A stretch of 64,000 nucleotides of DNA from Parastagonospora avenae f. sp. tritici 18332-5. Taxonomy: Eukaryota; Ascomycota; Dothideomycetes; Pleosporales; Phaeosphaeriaceae. The notes below the pieces were generated by a model that saw only the letters and a list, made by a program, of their open reading frames with translations, searched no databases and was not told the origin of the DNA. The translations under genes and the position numbers were made by a program. The stretch spans positions 186,001-250,000 of the forward strand of contig JAFJTR010000042.1 of NCBI GenBank assembly GCA_022559985.1, written 5' to 3'. Of the stretch, positions 35,703-46,668 are shown piece after piece; within the stretch, counting starts at the first letter, position 1, and every line of letters begins with the position of its first letter.

Positions 35703-36499
35703 CCACATCCATGACGATCCAGCTTGCGCATACGACGTCAACACAGACAAAAGTGTATTACCGCAGCCAAGGCCAATACGAGCTTCCACTGCGAGTTAGA
35801 CATCGTGGATACCCCTCGAATTTTTCAAGAAGATAGTCGAGATAGCCTAGTTCTCGCGGCTCGGCAGACTACCAGGCTTGGGTGATGTTATCGACAGGGG
35901 TGGGTGGCATGTGGATGCATGCCTGATTAGGCAGGTCGTAATTTAGAGGCGAATCCGAGTAAGTGCTACACAGATTCAGGCATTACGAAGAAGCTCGTAT
36001 TTGGTGATGCGCCGGCTCTGGTGGTCAGTGCACCAAAATCGGTGCATTACCAAATACGAGCTTCTTCGTACCCGATTTCGTGGTGAGTATGCATCCGGAA
36101 CTTACCCGATGATTGAGATTTCAAAATCCTCGAATCTATGATGTGAGCTCTGCGCTTATTTAATAGAATTCCATATACACTTTCTACATACCAATGGCCA
36201 AAGTATTTCATCTGCCAAAGCGTAGTGAAGAGTCCATCAATGTCATGTTCAGTGCTTCTAGTATTCTAGGTTCAAGTTGAGAAGAAGATAGTTTCAGCAT
36301 GCATTTAGGATCTTGCGGAAAAAGCCTTTCTAGATGTCTAAAAGACTAGAGGTTGGCAATACCCGGATGGCGCCTCACAGAATGGAAAGTTACGCAATAT
36401 TGCTCCGCGCTCACGCCGAAATGTTTATTCAGACCACCGTACACCGTACACTGTCTAGGGAATGCTAAACAACATCCCATGACCCCTCATATAGACCAT
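35703..36499. other. Intergenic, about 800 bases, containing a long hairpin
   Basis: Holds the 87-base palindromic element listed next; otherwise nothing recognisable. Confidence 0.5.
35984..36070. mobile_element. MITE-like near-perfect palindrome flanked by TA
   Basis: Two 40-base arms (35984-36023 and 36031-36070) around a 7-base loop. The outer 22 bases are identical inverted copies (tacgaagaagctcgtatttg..). The five inner mismatches are all transitions, with the right arm always the AT-richer one, as expected from RIP-type C to T change. Both ends are TA, consistent with a Tc1/mariner-type TA target duplication. It is short for a MITE, so it could also be a terminal hairpin remnant. No second copy in this window. 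Confidence 0.5.
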
Positions 36500-36508
36500 G
36501 AGGCAACT

Positions 36509-36960
36509 TCAATGTCCGTCTTTACCAGCCACAACACCAAACGCGCCCCCACCGTTTCCAAGCATGCTCCTCAGATCCTGCACAACGGCATCAGGCCGCG
36601 CATACGCCGCGAAAATGCCCGCCTTTATCATGCTCCGCTCCAAGTAAAATCGGACCCAATGTATGATTCCACAGCTCCGGCATGAGGAGAATCTCCTTAT
36701 CGAATCCACTCACGCCAAGCAGCACATCGCTCCATTTCGCCGCCGCTGTGAAATAGGAGGATCATAGTGCTCCATACTCCAGTATATGTATGACGACGCT
36801 GCCGGCCCAGCGCGCGAGAAATAGTAAATAGATACCCATGTAAAGATTTCGTCGTCTGTTCAAGCATCGCCATCGGACCAGGGATCGCAATCTTGAAGGA
36901 GGTTATCGATGCCATCTGACAGGGATGGCAAAGACGTATTCGGGAGAATGCTATATGGAA
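36509..36960 (-). pseudogene. Truncated epoxide-hydrolase-like alpha/beta-hydrolase pseudogene
   Basis: Only the C-terminal third of a fungal epoxide hydrolase remains, broken over frames. In order on the minus strand: NLLQDCDPWSDGDA, an in-frame TGA where the family has Trp, TDDEIFTWVSIYYFSRAG with PAASSYIYWSMEHYD, then a frame change near 36735 into KWSDVLLGVSGFDKEILLMP and ELWNHTLGPILLGAEHDKGG, then a one-base insertion in the codon after GGH (near 36615), and the tail AAYARPDAVVQDLRSMLGNG ending at 36509. GGHFAA holds the catalytic-His region of the family. The N-terminal EHN domain and the nucleophile are absent upstream. Confidence 0.65.
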
Positions 36961-37644
36961 CCAAGTGCTCGCAGGCGGAGATGCTATCGAGAAAGTGTCT
37001 TGAGATCAGGCTAACAATTTGAAAAATGAACCTTGGTAAGACCTCAATTCCTTTTGCGACAGCGAAGCCTGGTTACAATAGCACAATCGGTGTTGACATG
37101 GTGCATTACATGCAGGTGATTCGAGACAAGGGAAGAAGATCAAAAGCTTATGAAAGATGAAATGTGCGGGGCACACGAGCTCACTTCGCAGATGTGCTGC
37201 TGTGTCGAGTTCTCAAAGAGGAGTAGCGGTATGCGGCATCTTCATCCCACTGTGTAAGTATCCAACCACCCAGGTCATCATCTGGACTAATGTGACTAGC
37301 CTTCGGACCAATAAGAGTACCACTCATGGATGTACGGCCTTTGTGCACCCCGTGAATTAATATAAACATCTAGGGCTTGAAGCCCCCTTGTTCGGTACCA
37401 ATAAACGTACGATTGATGCAGCGAGTCGACAAATCAGTAAATGCTCGGGCGACACTAGAAATGCCCTTGATTCGCTGGAGTATCCAGTTCCTCATGACAT
37501 GCAGCCACCCGGAGCTGCCGGAGGTATGAGATGATGTCAGCAGTAGTCTGCATACAGATGCAGTACTCATTAGCGTTTTGTGTGAAGGCTGCCGAATTCT
37601 TTGAAGAAGCTTCCAATGAAGAGGTTTGAGTGGCTGCCTCTATC
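36961..37644. other. Intergenic
   Basis: Between the hydrolase pseudogene and the Rieske gene stop. No feature recognised; missing upstream parts of the hydrolase were not found here. Confidence 0.45.
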
Positions 37645-38320
37645 TCATCCAATCTTCTGCTTCCTCCTGACCCATACGTCCATTCCATCTTTTTCTGAGT
37701 CTACCGGCCGCCGTTGAACCTCCCATACTTGAAGCTTGTAGCTGCCACGGTCTGAATTCCCAGTATGGAGATCGAAGGACCAATCGTGCTGGGGGCAAGT
37801 AATGCCAGAACTCAGAACGACGCCAAAGTCCTCTATATCGAATGGGGTACCATTGGACAAAGGATAAGAAGAGTGTGGACACTCCTACGGAGATGTCAAA
37901 TCGTGAAGCAAGTCGAAATTGACAAGTCCAGTCCTTTAAGACTGACAAGTATTGGCATTAACATACGTGATTGATGGCGAAAAAGTTGCCTTTGTACTTG
38001 AAAATCATGACTTGATCTTTTGAGTCTCCAGCTTCAGGATCTTTCCAATCGTCAATGGCTACTTCGACGGCTTTGGAATTGTCTTCACGGGGTACATGAA
38101 ATATTCGACATCCAGGAATGTACTTGTTCAGGCATTCGCGTTGTGTGCCAACGCGTGTGGATTCATCAACATCGGGATATGAAGACGCTGAACCGGCGCA
38201 AAACCAAGCTGCACCTGCCCGCGAACCTCCAGAGAACGGATTGACAAGATAGGACATTGATGATGATGACGGGAACGGGAGTTGGTGAAGTGTGACGGCC
38301 GCATTCGGTGAACCTAGCAT
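37645..38320 (-). CDS. Small stand-alone Rieske [2Fe-2S] protein
   Basis: Soluble single-domain Rieske ferredoxin-like protein. Exons 38320-37967 and 37884-37645 (197 residues from the first ATG; 176 from the ATG at 38257, whose N-terminus MSYLVNPFSGG better matches a conserved-looking start). The cluster ligands are Cys and His in HECPHSSYPLS, which spans the intron, and Cys and His in ITCPQHDWSFDL, giving CxH...CxxH. Between them is GTPFDIEDFGVVLSSG. No oxygenase catalytic domain follows, so it probably passes electrons to a partner or is regulatory. It is divergent from bos1 with a 170-230 base shared promoter. Confidence 0.85.
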
Positions 38321-38492
38321 GACTAAGCAGCCATGAGCTTGAACCTAAGCAATGATGCAATGTGTTCAATACACCACAACTCTGCCTACAAGGCTGCGAC
38401 AACCATTAAATTTCGGGGACGTATTTCTGACCTAGACTTCTGCCTCAAGAGTTCCGGAGATCCTCAGTCCTCCCTTGCGCGCAACAGTCAAC

Positions 38493-39372
38493 ATGGTTTG
38501 TAACCCCAGTCTGCAGTCAAAGGGTCCAGCTCACACCCCAAATAGAATGCGCTATTCAACTCTGCCCTGCGACAGTCAACATCAATACGCAAAGACCTAG
38601 ACCAGTTTGCAGACTCTGCTGCGCCATCTCCACATCTTCAAGCGCAGCTCAATGCGTCCCTCACCACATTTGCGCGCAACATCGACGACTACGGCAAGCT
38701 CGCCAAGCAGGAGCCTGTTCAGACAAAGCAGGAGAAGGCATTTGAGCGATTGAAGAACTTCCGGATTGAACTGGACGAGTATAGAGCCAGCTTCAAGCGC
38801 ATCAAGAGCGCAAACGAGGATGTGGTATGTAGTTGCACAATCACCAGCGAGCGCCTGATCAAGGCAAGATCGAATGTACTAACAGACTGTAGCAAACAAT
38901 CGAAGCGCGAACAGAACTGCTAGGCCGCCGTCCCCATCACGCTGCCACACCAGAAAACCCATACTCGTTGCCCAACACAAGCGCAGCTGCAGCACACTCC
39001 CCGTTCGCGCCTGCCACCTACGATCCCAACGCCCCATACCGACCTAATGCGTACTCTGCCGGTGCCCAACAAGGCGCTGAATATGATCGTGAGGGTCGTG
39101 TGCTTCGCGAGCATACCTTCTTCAAGCACACGTCTGACCAACTCGACGAGTTCCTAGATCGAGGCCGTGCTGTTCTGGGCGACCTTGGCCAGCAAAGAGA
39201 GATGCTCAAGGGAACGCAAAGAAGGCTTTACAGTGTAGCAAATACATTGGGCATCAGTGGTGACACTATACGCATGGTAGAACGCAGAGCCAAGCAAGAC
39301 AAGTGGATATTCTACACAGGAGTTGTCGTCTTCTTCTTGTTCTGCTGGCTTGTCATACATTACCTGCGATGA
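38493..39372 (+). CDS. bos1: ER-to-Golgi v-SNARE Bos1 (membrin)
   Basis: SNARE for fusion of COPII vesicles with the Golgi. Exons 38493-38495 (ATG only), 38546-38824 and 38893-39372 (253 residues). The N-terminus NALFNSALRQSTSIRKDLD and the Habc-like helices (KQEKAFERLKNFRIELDEYR) match fungal Bos1. The SNARE core is LREHTFFKHTSDQLDEFLDR to KGTQRRLYSVANTLGIS, and the C-terminal anchor is WIFYTGVVVFFLFCWLVIHY. The first exon is just the start codon, followed by a 50-base phase-0 intron. The alternative downstream ATG (38547) is out of frame with the SNARE. Confidence 0.93.
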
Positions 39373-39718
39373 GTGTGGGTTTGGCATTGTAATTTTGGGG
39401 TCACAATCTTGCTTCAAGTGGCATTAGCAGGGCGTATGGCGCTACTCATGGGCGGAAATGGTCTTGTTTGGCATGTTGGGTACATACTATACGATACCTA
39501 TTGTGCATACATGCATGTCGACTCAGGCTTGCGCATGCGCACGCAGACTAATATATACAACGAATTGAATTTACTCTACTGGCATCAAAGCACTGTTTCA
39601 AATAAGAACATCAGCCCGTTCCGACCAAACCAAACCAACATAACGCTCAAAAGACATTCTTTCTAGTTTCTCAAAAAAAACAACCCCCCCAATTGCACCA
39701 CACTACCGGTACTGGACG
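39373..39718. other. Convergent intergenic region
   Basis: 3' flanks of bos1 and the orphan ORF; includes an A/C-rich low-complexity run near 39670-39692. Nothing else. Confidence 0.5.
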
Positions 39719-40639
39719 TTAATACAAGTCATAAGGAGAGTTATGAGGAGAATTCTCCAGCCTCTCCAGCCGTCGATTTATGTCATCCATCTCAGCAGCT
39801 TGACACTCCTGCTCAACAGCAAGCGCCTCATACCCACCTTCATCATAATAATCCGGTATCCTTGGCTTTATGATGGGGCTTGACCACGCCGACCGACACC
39901 ATCTATTCAGTCGCCATTCCGGACTCTGGATCCGTGGGTACCTATACCCAGGCGCTGAGCTGGGCCGCCAATGTTCCATGCTCAACGGCGGGCCGAGCAA
40001 TCTCGGCGATGGTGCCCTTGGATAGCACTGCGCCGCTTCAATAGCCTTTGCCATCCTCATTGTGTCCGAGTCGTACCATTTATGCGGGCTCCAGTTTGAA
40101 TGGCCGCGTCCTGTCAGTTGGGCGATGAGGTGCTGGAGCATGGGGTCTGGGACAATGCCTTGGAGCTCATTAAGTGCCTGGCTCCATTCGCGGAAGTAGT
40201 AGGGCGATTCGTATTGCACTACATCGAGGATATTCTCGGAGAGGAATGAAGTGATAGCGCTGGCGAGCGGATACGAGTGTGTGTAGCGGGCGAGACAGGC
40301 GAGGACAAGAAAGCGCTGGCGACCGGCTCTTAGACCGGAGGCGGTGGTGGTGCTGTACATGTCGTCTTGCATGAGTTTTCGGAGCGTGTCTTTGACATAC
40401 CCGGATGCATGGGGGTATCGTTGACGAGTGAGAGTATCTAATATTCCCTTAATGGCTTTCCGGGCGCTATCGCTCGAGATATTGGTATGGCCGTGTGCAG
40501 AGAGACGACCCCCGACTCCCTCTACAAGCTCCTCTCCCTGACCTCGACTCCAACGGTTCCGACTAGGGAGCCAAGCGTTTAGTGCTGTATTGTCAACATA
40601 GAACGCATCACCGCCGAGCAGGAATCGCGTCATGGTCAT
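39719..40639 (-). CDS. Hypothetical protein, 306 residues, no known domain
   Basis: Not recognised. Single exon from ATG at 40639 (a second ATG two codons later). The N-terminal 170 residues look folded and helical (KAIKGILDTLTRQRYPHA, LACLARYTHSYPLASAIT, YYFREWSQALNELQGIVP), followed by a Trp/Pro/Tyr-rich segment (about 175-275) and a C-terminal heptad-like helix (ECQAAEMDDINRRLERLENS). No signal peptide or membrane helix. Coding support is the length of the frame and sensible composition only. It lies next to the nitrate genes without obvious link. Confidence 0.6.
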   Translation of the reverse strand: MTMTRFLLGGDAFYVDNTALNAWLPSRNRWSRGQGEELVEGVGGRLSAHGHTNISSDSARKAIKGILDTLTRQRYPHASGYVKDTLRKLMQDDMYSTTTASGLRAGRQRFLVLACLARYTHSYPLASAITSFLSENILDVVQYESPYYFREWSQALNELQGIVPDPMLQHLIAQLTGRGHSNWSPHKWYDSDTMRMAKAIEAAQCYPRAPSPRLLGPPLSMEHWRPSSAPGYRYPRIQSPEWRLNRWCRSAWSSPIIKPRIPDYYDEGGYEALAVEQECQAAEMDDINRRLERLENSPHNSPYDLY

Positions 40640-42210
40640 GCAACAGTATTTTGTCTAGCCTGGGATGCGAGAGGCTCTGGGAGAATGCGGAGAGAAAGGT
40701 TAATTTTCTTGTCTGTCAGAAAGTGTGAGATATGCAATATAGATTTCTGAAGGACAGCTTAATTGATTACACCAGGATCATCACTCTATATGCTCTGCAT
40801 TTGTACTCAGCCTCACTGTGTACAACGCAAGTCAGTCTTGCCGGTGAGTCCTGCATGTGCCTAACGTTGCACATAAAATGTTTGCTACCTTCCCAGATGA
40901 CAGGACGTCAATGGCACCACAAGCATTAGCAGCATAGCTGGAGCCTAATAAAACACATCATCTCCCATAGACTCCCAGTTCCCACCGCTTGTAACATTGA
41001 AGGCCAATGAAGAGGTCGCGGACGAGGAAGCCTCGCTTTCTCAACATATCGGCGGCATAGCATATGTTATGTTGGTAACCGCGTACATGCATGCCACAAC
41101 AGGAAGGCAGGAATCAGAACTACTACTAGCTCAAAAAGTGGTATGAGATGAAGTCACATCAACGCCATCGAAGCCGACGAGCCGAGATAGGTGCTAATAG
41201 AATCAACCACTTTCTGTCCGTCTCGCATCACATTTTGAGTCTTGTGGCTTCGGTCACTAAGTCGACAAACCCGAGGATGGCTTCTAAGCATCAACGCAGC
41301 TCCATAGAGTACATCTCAACCTCAGATTGGAACTCGGAACATGTTCGGGCGAAGGACACGATCGATGAGTACCTCTGGAACGGCGACCACGCGCTTTCCG
41401 TGTAATACAATTTCATTATTCCAGTCTCGTACAGTAGCTCACGTCTCCTAGTATCGGAGAATTGAGCATGTGACGGAGCTACAGTGAGCAGGTGACCTCT
41501 ACATACCTATGAGAGCACGTCAAGACAAAGCCCAAGTGTAAGCCTTCACCGCAACACCACTACTAATCGCCCTTGCTAGACTGCATTTGGGGTGTATCGC
41601 CAACAAACACCTGAGCTCTTCTTGACACAGAACCTTGTCGCCTAAGGATCTAGACTTCGATCGAGCGTTAGCATTGACAACATGCTATGCTCAAATCACA
41701 GGCCTTAATGTGTGATACAAGGCTAGCGACACCACAGGTGTACCTAATGAAGGACCAAGCCACGGAATCAAGCCTCAAATAATTTAGCACCAGAAATTCG
41801 ATCTCAACTCTCGGGCTCCATACCCGATAGCGGCTGATGAACTCTCAACACCAGGACAGCAGCTGAGTACGTGGCAACCACGGCGCCCGGGAACAGAACG
41901 GTACTAATCTCGCTGGTTGTGCGAATTGTAGTGCTAGCAGACTGAAATCCATTTGGAATAAGCCTGACACTGCGCGTCCGACTCAGTATCATACCATCTG
42001 CCACGATGTGACGCGTGAGGATCGTCAAACAATCTCGTCTTAGGTAGCAAGTGCTACACTGCCCTGCATCACATACCCAACACAAAGGGTGAAACCTAGC
42101 GTCCAAAAGTGTTGTACATGTACGTGTTCACATTTCAAACTACCTTGGGAATCTCTGCGCCCGAATCCAACGCCCTATGCAATCCACCAACGCCCTTTCA
42201 AACAACAAGT
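40640..42210. other. Intergenic, about 1.57 kb
   Basis: Promoter of the orphan ORF and 3' flank of niiA. Short frames (for example 41148-41405 plus and 41804-42106 minus) show no family motif. No nitrate transporter gene is present here. Confidence 0.5.
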
Positions 42211-45200
42211 CTACCAGTCCAGCCCACCAGCACCCCTCTCGCCCCCCGCCAAAATCATCGCAGCCTTGCCCTTCTCCCCCAGCCCATTTTCCAAATGCGA
42301 GACTTGCGTCCCCTTCCTGCCCTTCAACGCCAATCGCTCCAGCTTCTTATCCAGCGCCACAAACGGATCTTCCGTCTCGCTCTTCTTAATCACAAACTTC
42401 GACGTGCCCAAAACACTATCCAACTCCTCCACACTCGGTAGCTTGACGTACAGATACCCATCACCGCGCTCCTCAATCGGGAACACAGCGATATTGACCG
42501 ACTCGTCGTTAGCGCATTTGCCAGCGTTGTCACCGCTGAGTTCGTAGTTGCGCTTGTGATACGGACACGAGACCCAGAGTTTATTGCTTGCGAGGTCCTC
42601 GCCGAGCAGACCGTCTGATAGCACGAAAGCACGCTTGTGCGGACACATTTGCTGCGTGCAGTAGTATTTGCCGCGGACTTTGAAGACGGCGAGTTGAGTA
42701 TCGCCACGCTTAATAGCCTTGCTATCGCCGGTATCTGTGTCTTTAAATTCTTCGGCTTTGACGAGTGGCTGCCATGATAGCTCGGTCCACCTGTGGCCGC
42801 GGAAGTCTTCTGTGATGGAGTCCTTGGGCCAGTAGCTTGGGCGCTCTTGGCCGCGCTCTTGCGTGGGTTCGATGGTGTCACTGATTGTCTCGGACGTGTT
42901 TGCGAATTGCGAGAACCAGGAGCGCTTCTTGGGGTCTTTGAGGACTTCGGTCCATTCGCAGAAGAAGGTGCCGACGAGGTCTTCCATTTGCTTTTCAAGA
43001 TCGGCGCAGATGCCGAGCTTATCTTCGAGGATCACTTCTTGTAGATATTTTATGCCGCCTGGTAAGTTCTCCATCCATCGCGCTGTTCTTTGTAGTTTGT
43101 CGGCGGTGCGGATGTAGAATGACAAGTAGCGATCGAGGATCGGTACGACATCGTCAGGCGGGACATCCTTCGCTAGGAGTTCTGAGTGCCGTGGCTTTGC
43201 GCCACCGTTACCGCCGACGAAGATGTTGAAGCCTTTCTCCGTCGCGATCAATCCGAAGTCTTTGTTCTGCGCCTCAGCACACTCTCTGACGCAGCCTGAA
43301 ACTCCGCCTTTGATCTTATGTGGCCCACGGATCGACTTGTATCGCTCTTCCAGACGCACAGCCATGCCGACGCTGTCACCAATGCCGAAGCGGCACCATG
43401 TTGTTCCCACACAAGACTTGACTGTTCGTAATGATTTCGCGTACGCATGGCCAGACTCCATACCGCCATCGATCAACTCCTGCCAAATATCGGGCAGCTG
43501 GTGTTTCTTCGCACCAAACATGTCGATACGCTGTCCGCCGGTGATCTTGGTGTAGAGGTTGTACTTCTTCGCCACCATACCGATGACAATGAGCTTCTCC
43601 GGTGTGATCTCGCCACCCGATACACGTGGCACAACCGAGAATGTGCCATTGCGCTGGATGTTGGCCAAGAATCTGTCGTTAGTCTCTTGTAGACCTCTCC
43701 TGTCCAGGTCGAGTAAGTGCTTGTTGTATAGCGATGCAATGATTGATCCAACAGTAGGCTTGCAGGCTTCGCAACCTAGTGACTCGGGCTCCTTTCCACA
43801 CGCCTTCATGACTGCTGAGAAGTCCTTGAGTTCCTTGACGTAGATGATGTTGAACAAGTCTGCACGGGAGTGCTCAAAATGCGGGCATATATGGTTTTTG
43901 ACCTCATTACCCATAGAGGCCATGGTCTTGTTGAAGATCGTTTGAACGAGCGGCATGCAGCCACCACACCCGGTCCCGGCTTTTGTGCACGACTTGACGT
44001 CGCCGATGCTCTTGCAAGTTCCGTCCTTGACGGAGTTGACTACATCGCCTTTCGTTACGTTGTGGCAGGAGCAGATTTGTGTGTCGTCTGTGAGATCTGA
44101 GCCGTCATCGTCGCCCTTTGATGCTCCTATAATGAGCTCGCTTGGTGGCATTTCCAGCGGCTTCTGGTTCTTGACCATTGGTACGAGCTTGACGTAGTCC
44201 TTGGTATCGCCGATCATCATTCCGCCTAGCAAGTACTTTCCGTCCATGGTGAATAGGTACTTCTTGTACACTTGCTGAAACGGATCCTTGTAGGTAAGCG
44301 CCTTGACTGGTGGAGGAGTTGGGCCATCAGTCAAGTTCTTGACCCTATCTCGAGATGTCGTACCGTTAATCCCTCCAGCCTCTTTCTTCTCCGCTCGCGG
44401 TCTTCCGGGCATGTTCTTTGGTCCATCTCGGTCTGCGAAGAAGTCGCCGAAACTGGCAACCTCCACACCGAGAAGTTTGAGCTTGGTACTCAAATCTGGA
44501 CTCTTGAACTTCCGTGGAGCGTGTGCCTTCGCTTGTGTGAGGTTGAAAGCCAGGATATCTGCTTGCTCCACACCAGGTGCTATCAAACCGAAAGTCTGGT
44601 TCTCCCAGCTTGCGCACTCGCCAATAGCATAGATATCTGGTTTTGAGGTCGTAAGATCGGATCCGACAACAATGCCGCCGCCCCTATCAGCGCACTTGAT
44701 GCCAGACTTTCTCGCTAGTTCGTCTCGCGATTTGATTCCAATGGCGAAACATATGCAAGAACACTCCATCTCTTCTCCGTCTTCAAATACAACACCCTTA
44801 ACAGAGTTATCTTCAGTTGTTAAGATCTTGCCAACTCTTTTGCTGAGCATGACATCGAGTCCAAGCGCACGGACTTGCTCGACAACCATGCCACCTGCGT
44901 CGCCATCGAGCTGCCTTGACAGTACCCATCGGTTTCGTTCAATGAGCCTCACCTGACCGAAATCTTCGAGATCCATCATCGCTTTGGCAGCTTCAAGGCC
45001 CAACAGGCCTCCTCCTACAACAGCACCGGTGGTGCCTTTCCGCGACGAGGCGAATTCTATAAGATTTTGCAGGTCTTCGATAGTGCGGTATACGAAGACG
45101 CCCTTGGCGTCATGTCCCGGCGTATGCCTTGGTAGTAACGCGTCCGATCCCGTCGCGAGAACGAGTATGTCATATGGAACGGTGTTGCCAGAAGATGTCT

Positions 45201-45803
45201 TGACCGTCTTCTTATCGGAGTCGATTTCAGTCACCATGGTGTTCAGATGGTAGTTCAATGATCCTTCTGGCATGGATGAATACTGCCTCATATCAGCTTC
45301 TCTAATTGCATCGCCCAAGGTTTAATCGACTTACCCATTCCTTGGGATTCAGGTACAAGTTTTCAACCAGCCGATGCTGGAAGAAGCTTGTCAAGCCAAC
45401 GCGGTTGTATGCTAAATGTGGTTCTTCGCCAATCACCACAACATCATACTCTCTCCGCTTTACATCATACTTCATTAACTTTTCGCTATTCAAGTGTCAG
45501 CCATCTTCTCCATCATCATCAACATCAACATCTGAGTACGCACATGAACGCAATACCAACCATTCCTAGGCCAACCACGACAATCTTTTTCCGTTGACCA
45601 TTCTGATTGATTTCGCCCTTCTTCTCCAACTCTGCTACTTTTTCAGGCAATCTGTTCGCCTCTGGGTCGTTCCACTCCGCATTCGAAATATTGCCGTCTT
45701 TTGATCCCCATGTTGCTGAGACGTGGCGTTCACCAGGCGGCGAATGCGACTCGCCCGACGATGGCTCAATGCCCTGTGTGACAATCGGCTCGGTCTCCGC
45801 CAT
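42211..45803 (-). CDS. niiA: Assimilatory nitrite reductase [NAD(P)H]
   Basis: Reduces nitrite to ammonium in the cytosol using FAD, [2Fe-2S], [4Fe-4S] and siroheme. Exons 45803-45544, 45485-45335 and 45282-42211 (1160 residues). The FAD/NAD domain begins KIVVVGLGMVGIAF; a BFD-like [2Fe-2S] site has CSCHNV (about 540) and TGCGGC; the siroheme/[4Fe-4S] ligands are in SCVGTTWCRFGIGDS (about 758) and GVSGCVRECAEAQN (about 797); a C-terminal Rieske domain has CPHKRAFVLSDG (about 1018) and CPYHKRNYELSG (about 1047). The start at 45803 (MAETEPIVTQ) is chosen because the upstream ATG at 45881 only adds an unconserved stretch. It lies downstream of niaD on the same strand; its promoter carries NirA and GATA motifs. 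Confidence 0.97.
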
Positions 45804-46668
45804 TGTGAAATTGCTCGACTGTATGGTGCGGCGCCCACAAGCGTGTAGGTATGAATGTGAATGATGAGAGCGCAGTAACAAAGAGCGATATCACAATCAA
45901 GTGATCGCCTCTGGAAGGATGTAGAGTAGAGAATCAAGAAGCACAAGTCCACAAGTCAAGAGTAGAACCTACATCAACCAAGCAATCAATGATAGGTCAC
46001 TTCATCTCGCATCAACAACTCCGTGGACACTACATCTCCCGCACATGTGAATCCCAGCCAGCCAACTAGTTGCTCTCAACACACTTCCCACGCTACAGCG
46101 ATAAAGCAAAACACCACCGCATCTCCAAACGTTCGCACCCCGCGGCGAGTTACGGAGATACACCAGCACACGCACCCGTCGTCGGTGGCGCCGAATCACA
46201 GCTTTGACAATTCATATCAACGCATGTTTCGTTTTCTCCGAGGGAAGATGGGACGAGACGGGGGTGGAGCAGGGGGAGCACGACTGATAAGGAAGCGAAC
46301 GTGCTTGTGGTGCCAAGATGGGGCTAGACAGGGATGCTTATCGCGGCGGGATGGGGCGGAGATGAGCATGGGAGAGGTTGGACTTCCGGGATTCGTATGT
46401 GGGTTGATGAGGGAGGGTTGGTGAGGAATTGTTTCTGTGGGAGTGTTTGGGGAGAGGGGAAGATGGAGGATGGCAGTGAGGGTGAGGATAAGTGTGCAGA
46501 GACGACCCCGACGCAGCAACGCAGAACGGACCGTGATTTGAAAGTGTCGAATAGGTATAGTCGCAGTCTTCATGATAAATGAAAGCGCTCAATGTAGATT
46601 CTGCGCAACAATGCTCCAAACACCGTACCAAACCAAAATATGCCCACTCTAGCGCCCAAGTATACCAT
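45804..46668. promoter_or_regulatory. niiA upstream region between niaD and niiA
   Basis: About 865 bases. It contains an exact NirA-type site (46019-46026), a GATA core at 45991-45994 and further GATA cores near 45887, 46101, 46153, 46284 and 46487 on either strand. No coding gene. AreA/NIT2-type GATA factors and NirA/NIT4 jointly activate these genes in other fungi. Confidence 0.65.
46019..46026 (+). promoter_or_regulatory. NirA-type binding site upstream of niiA
   Basis: ctccgtgg is an exact match to the Aspergillus NirA consensus CTCCGHGG, 216 bases upstream of the niiA ATG and 24 bases from a GATA core (45991-45994). Confidence 0.6.

Noticed and set aside
41148..42106. Small frames between the orphan ORF and niiA
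   Set aside because: No motif, no splice structure, no plausible promoter; treated as chance frames.
45804..45881. Upstream ATG for niiA at 45881
   Set aside because: Adds 26 residues rich in His/Ser without resemblance to nitrite reductase N-termini; start at 45803 preferred.
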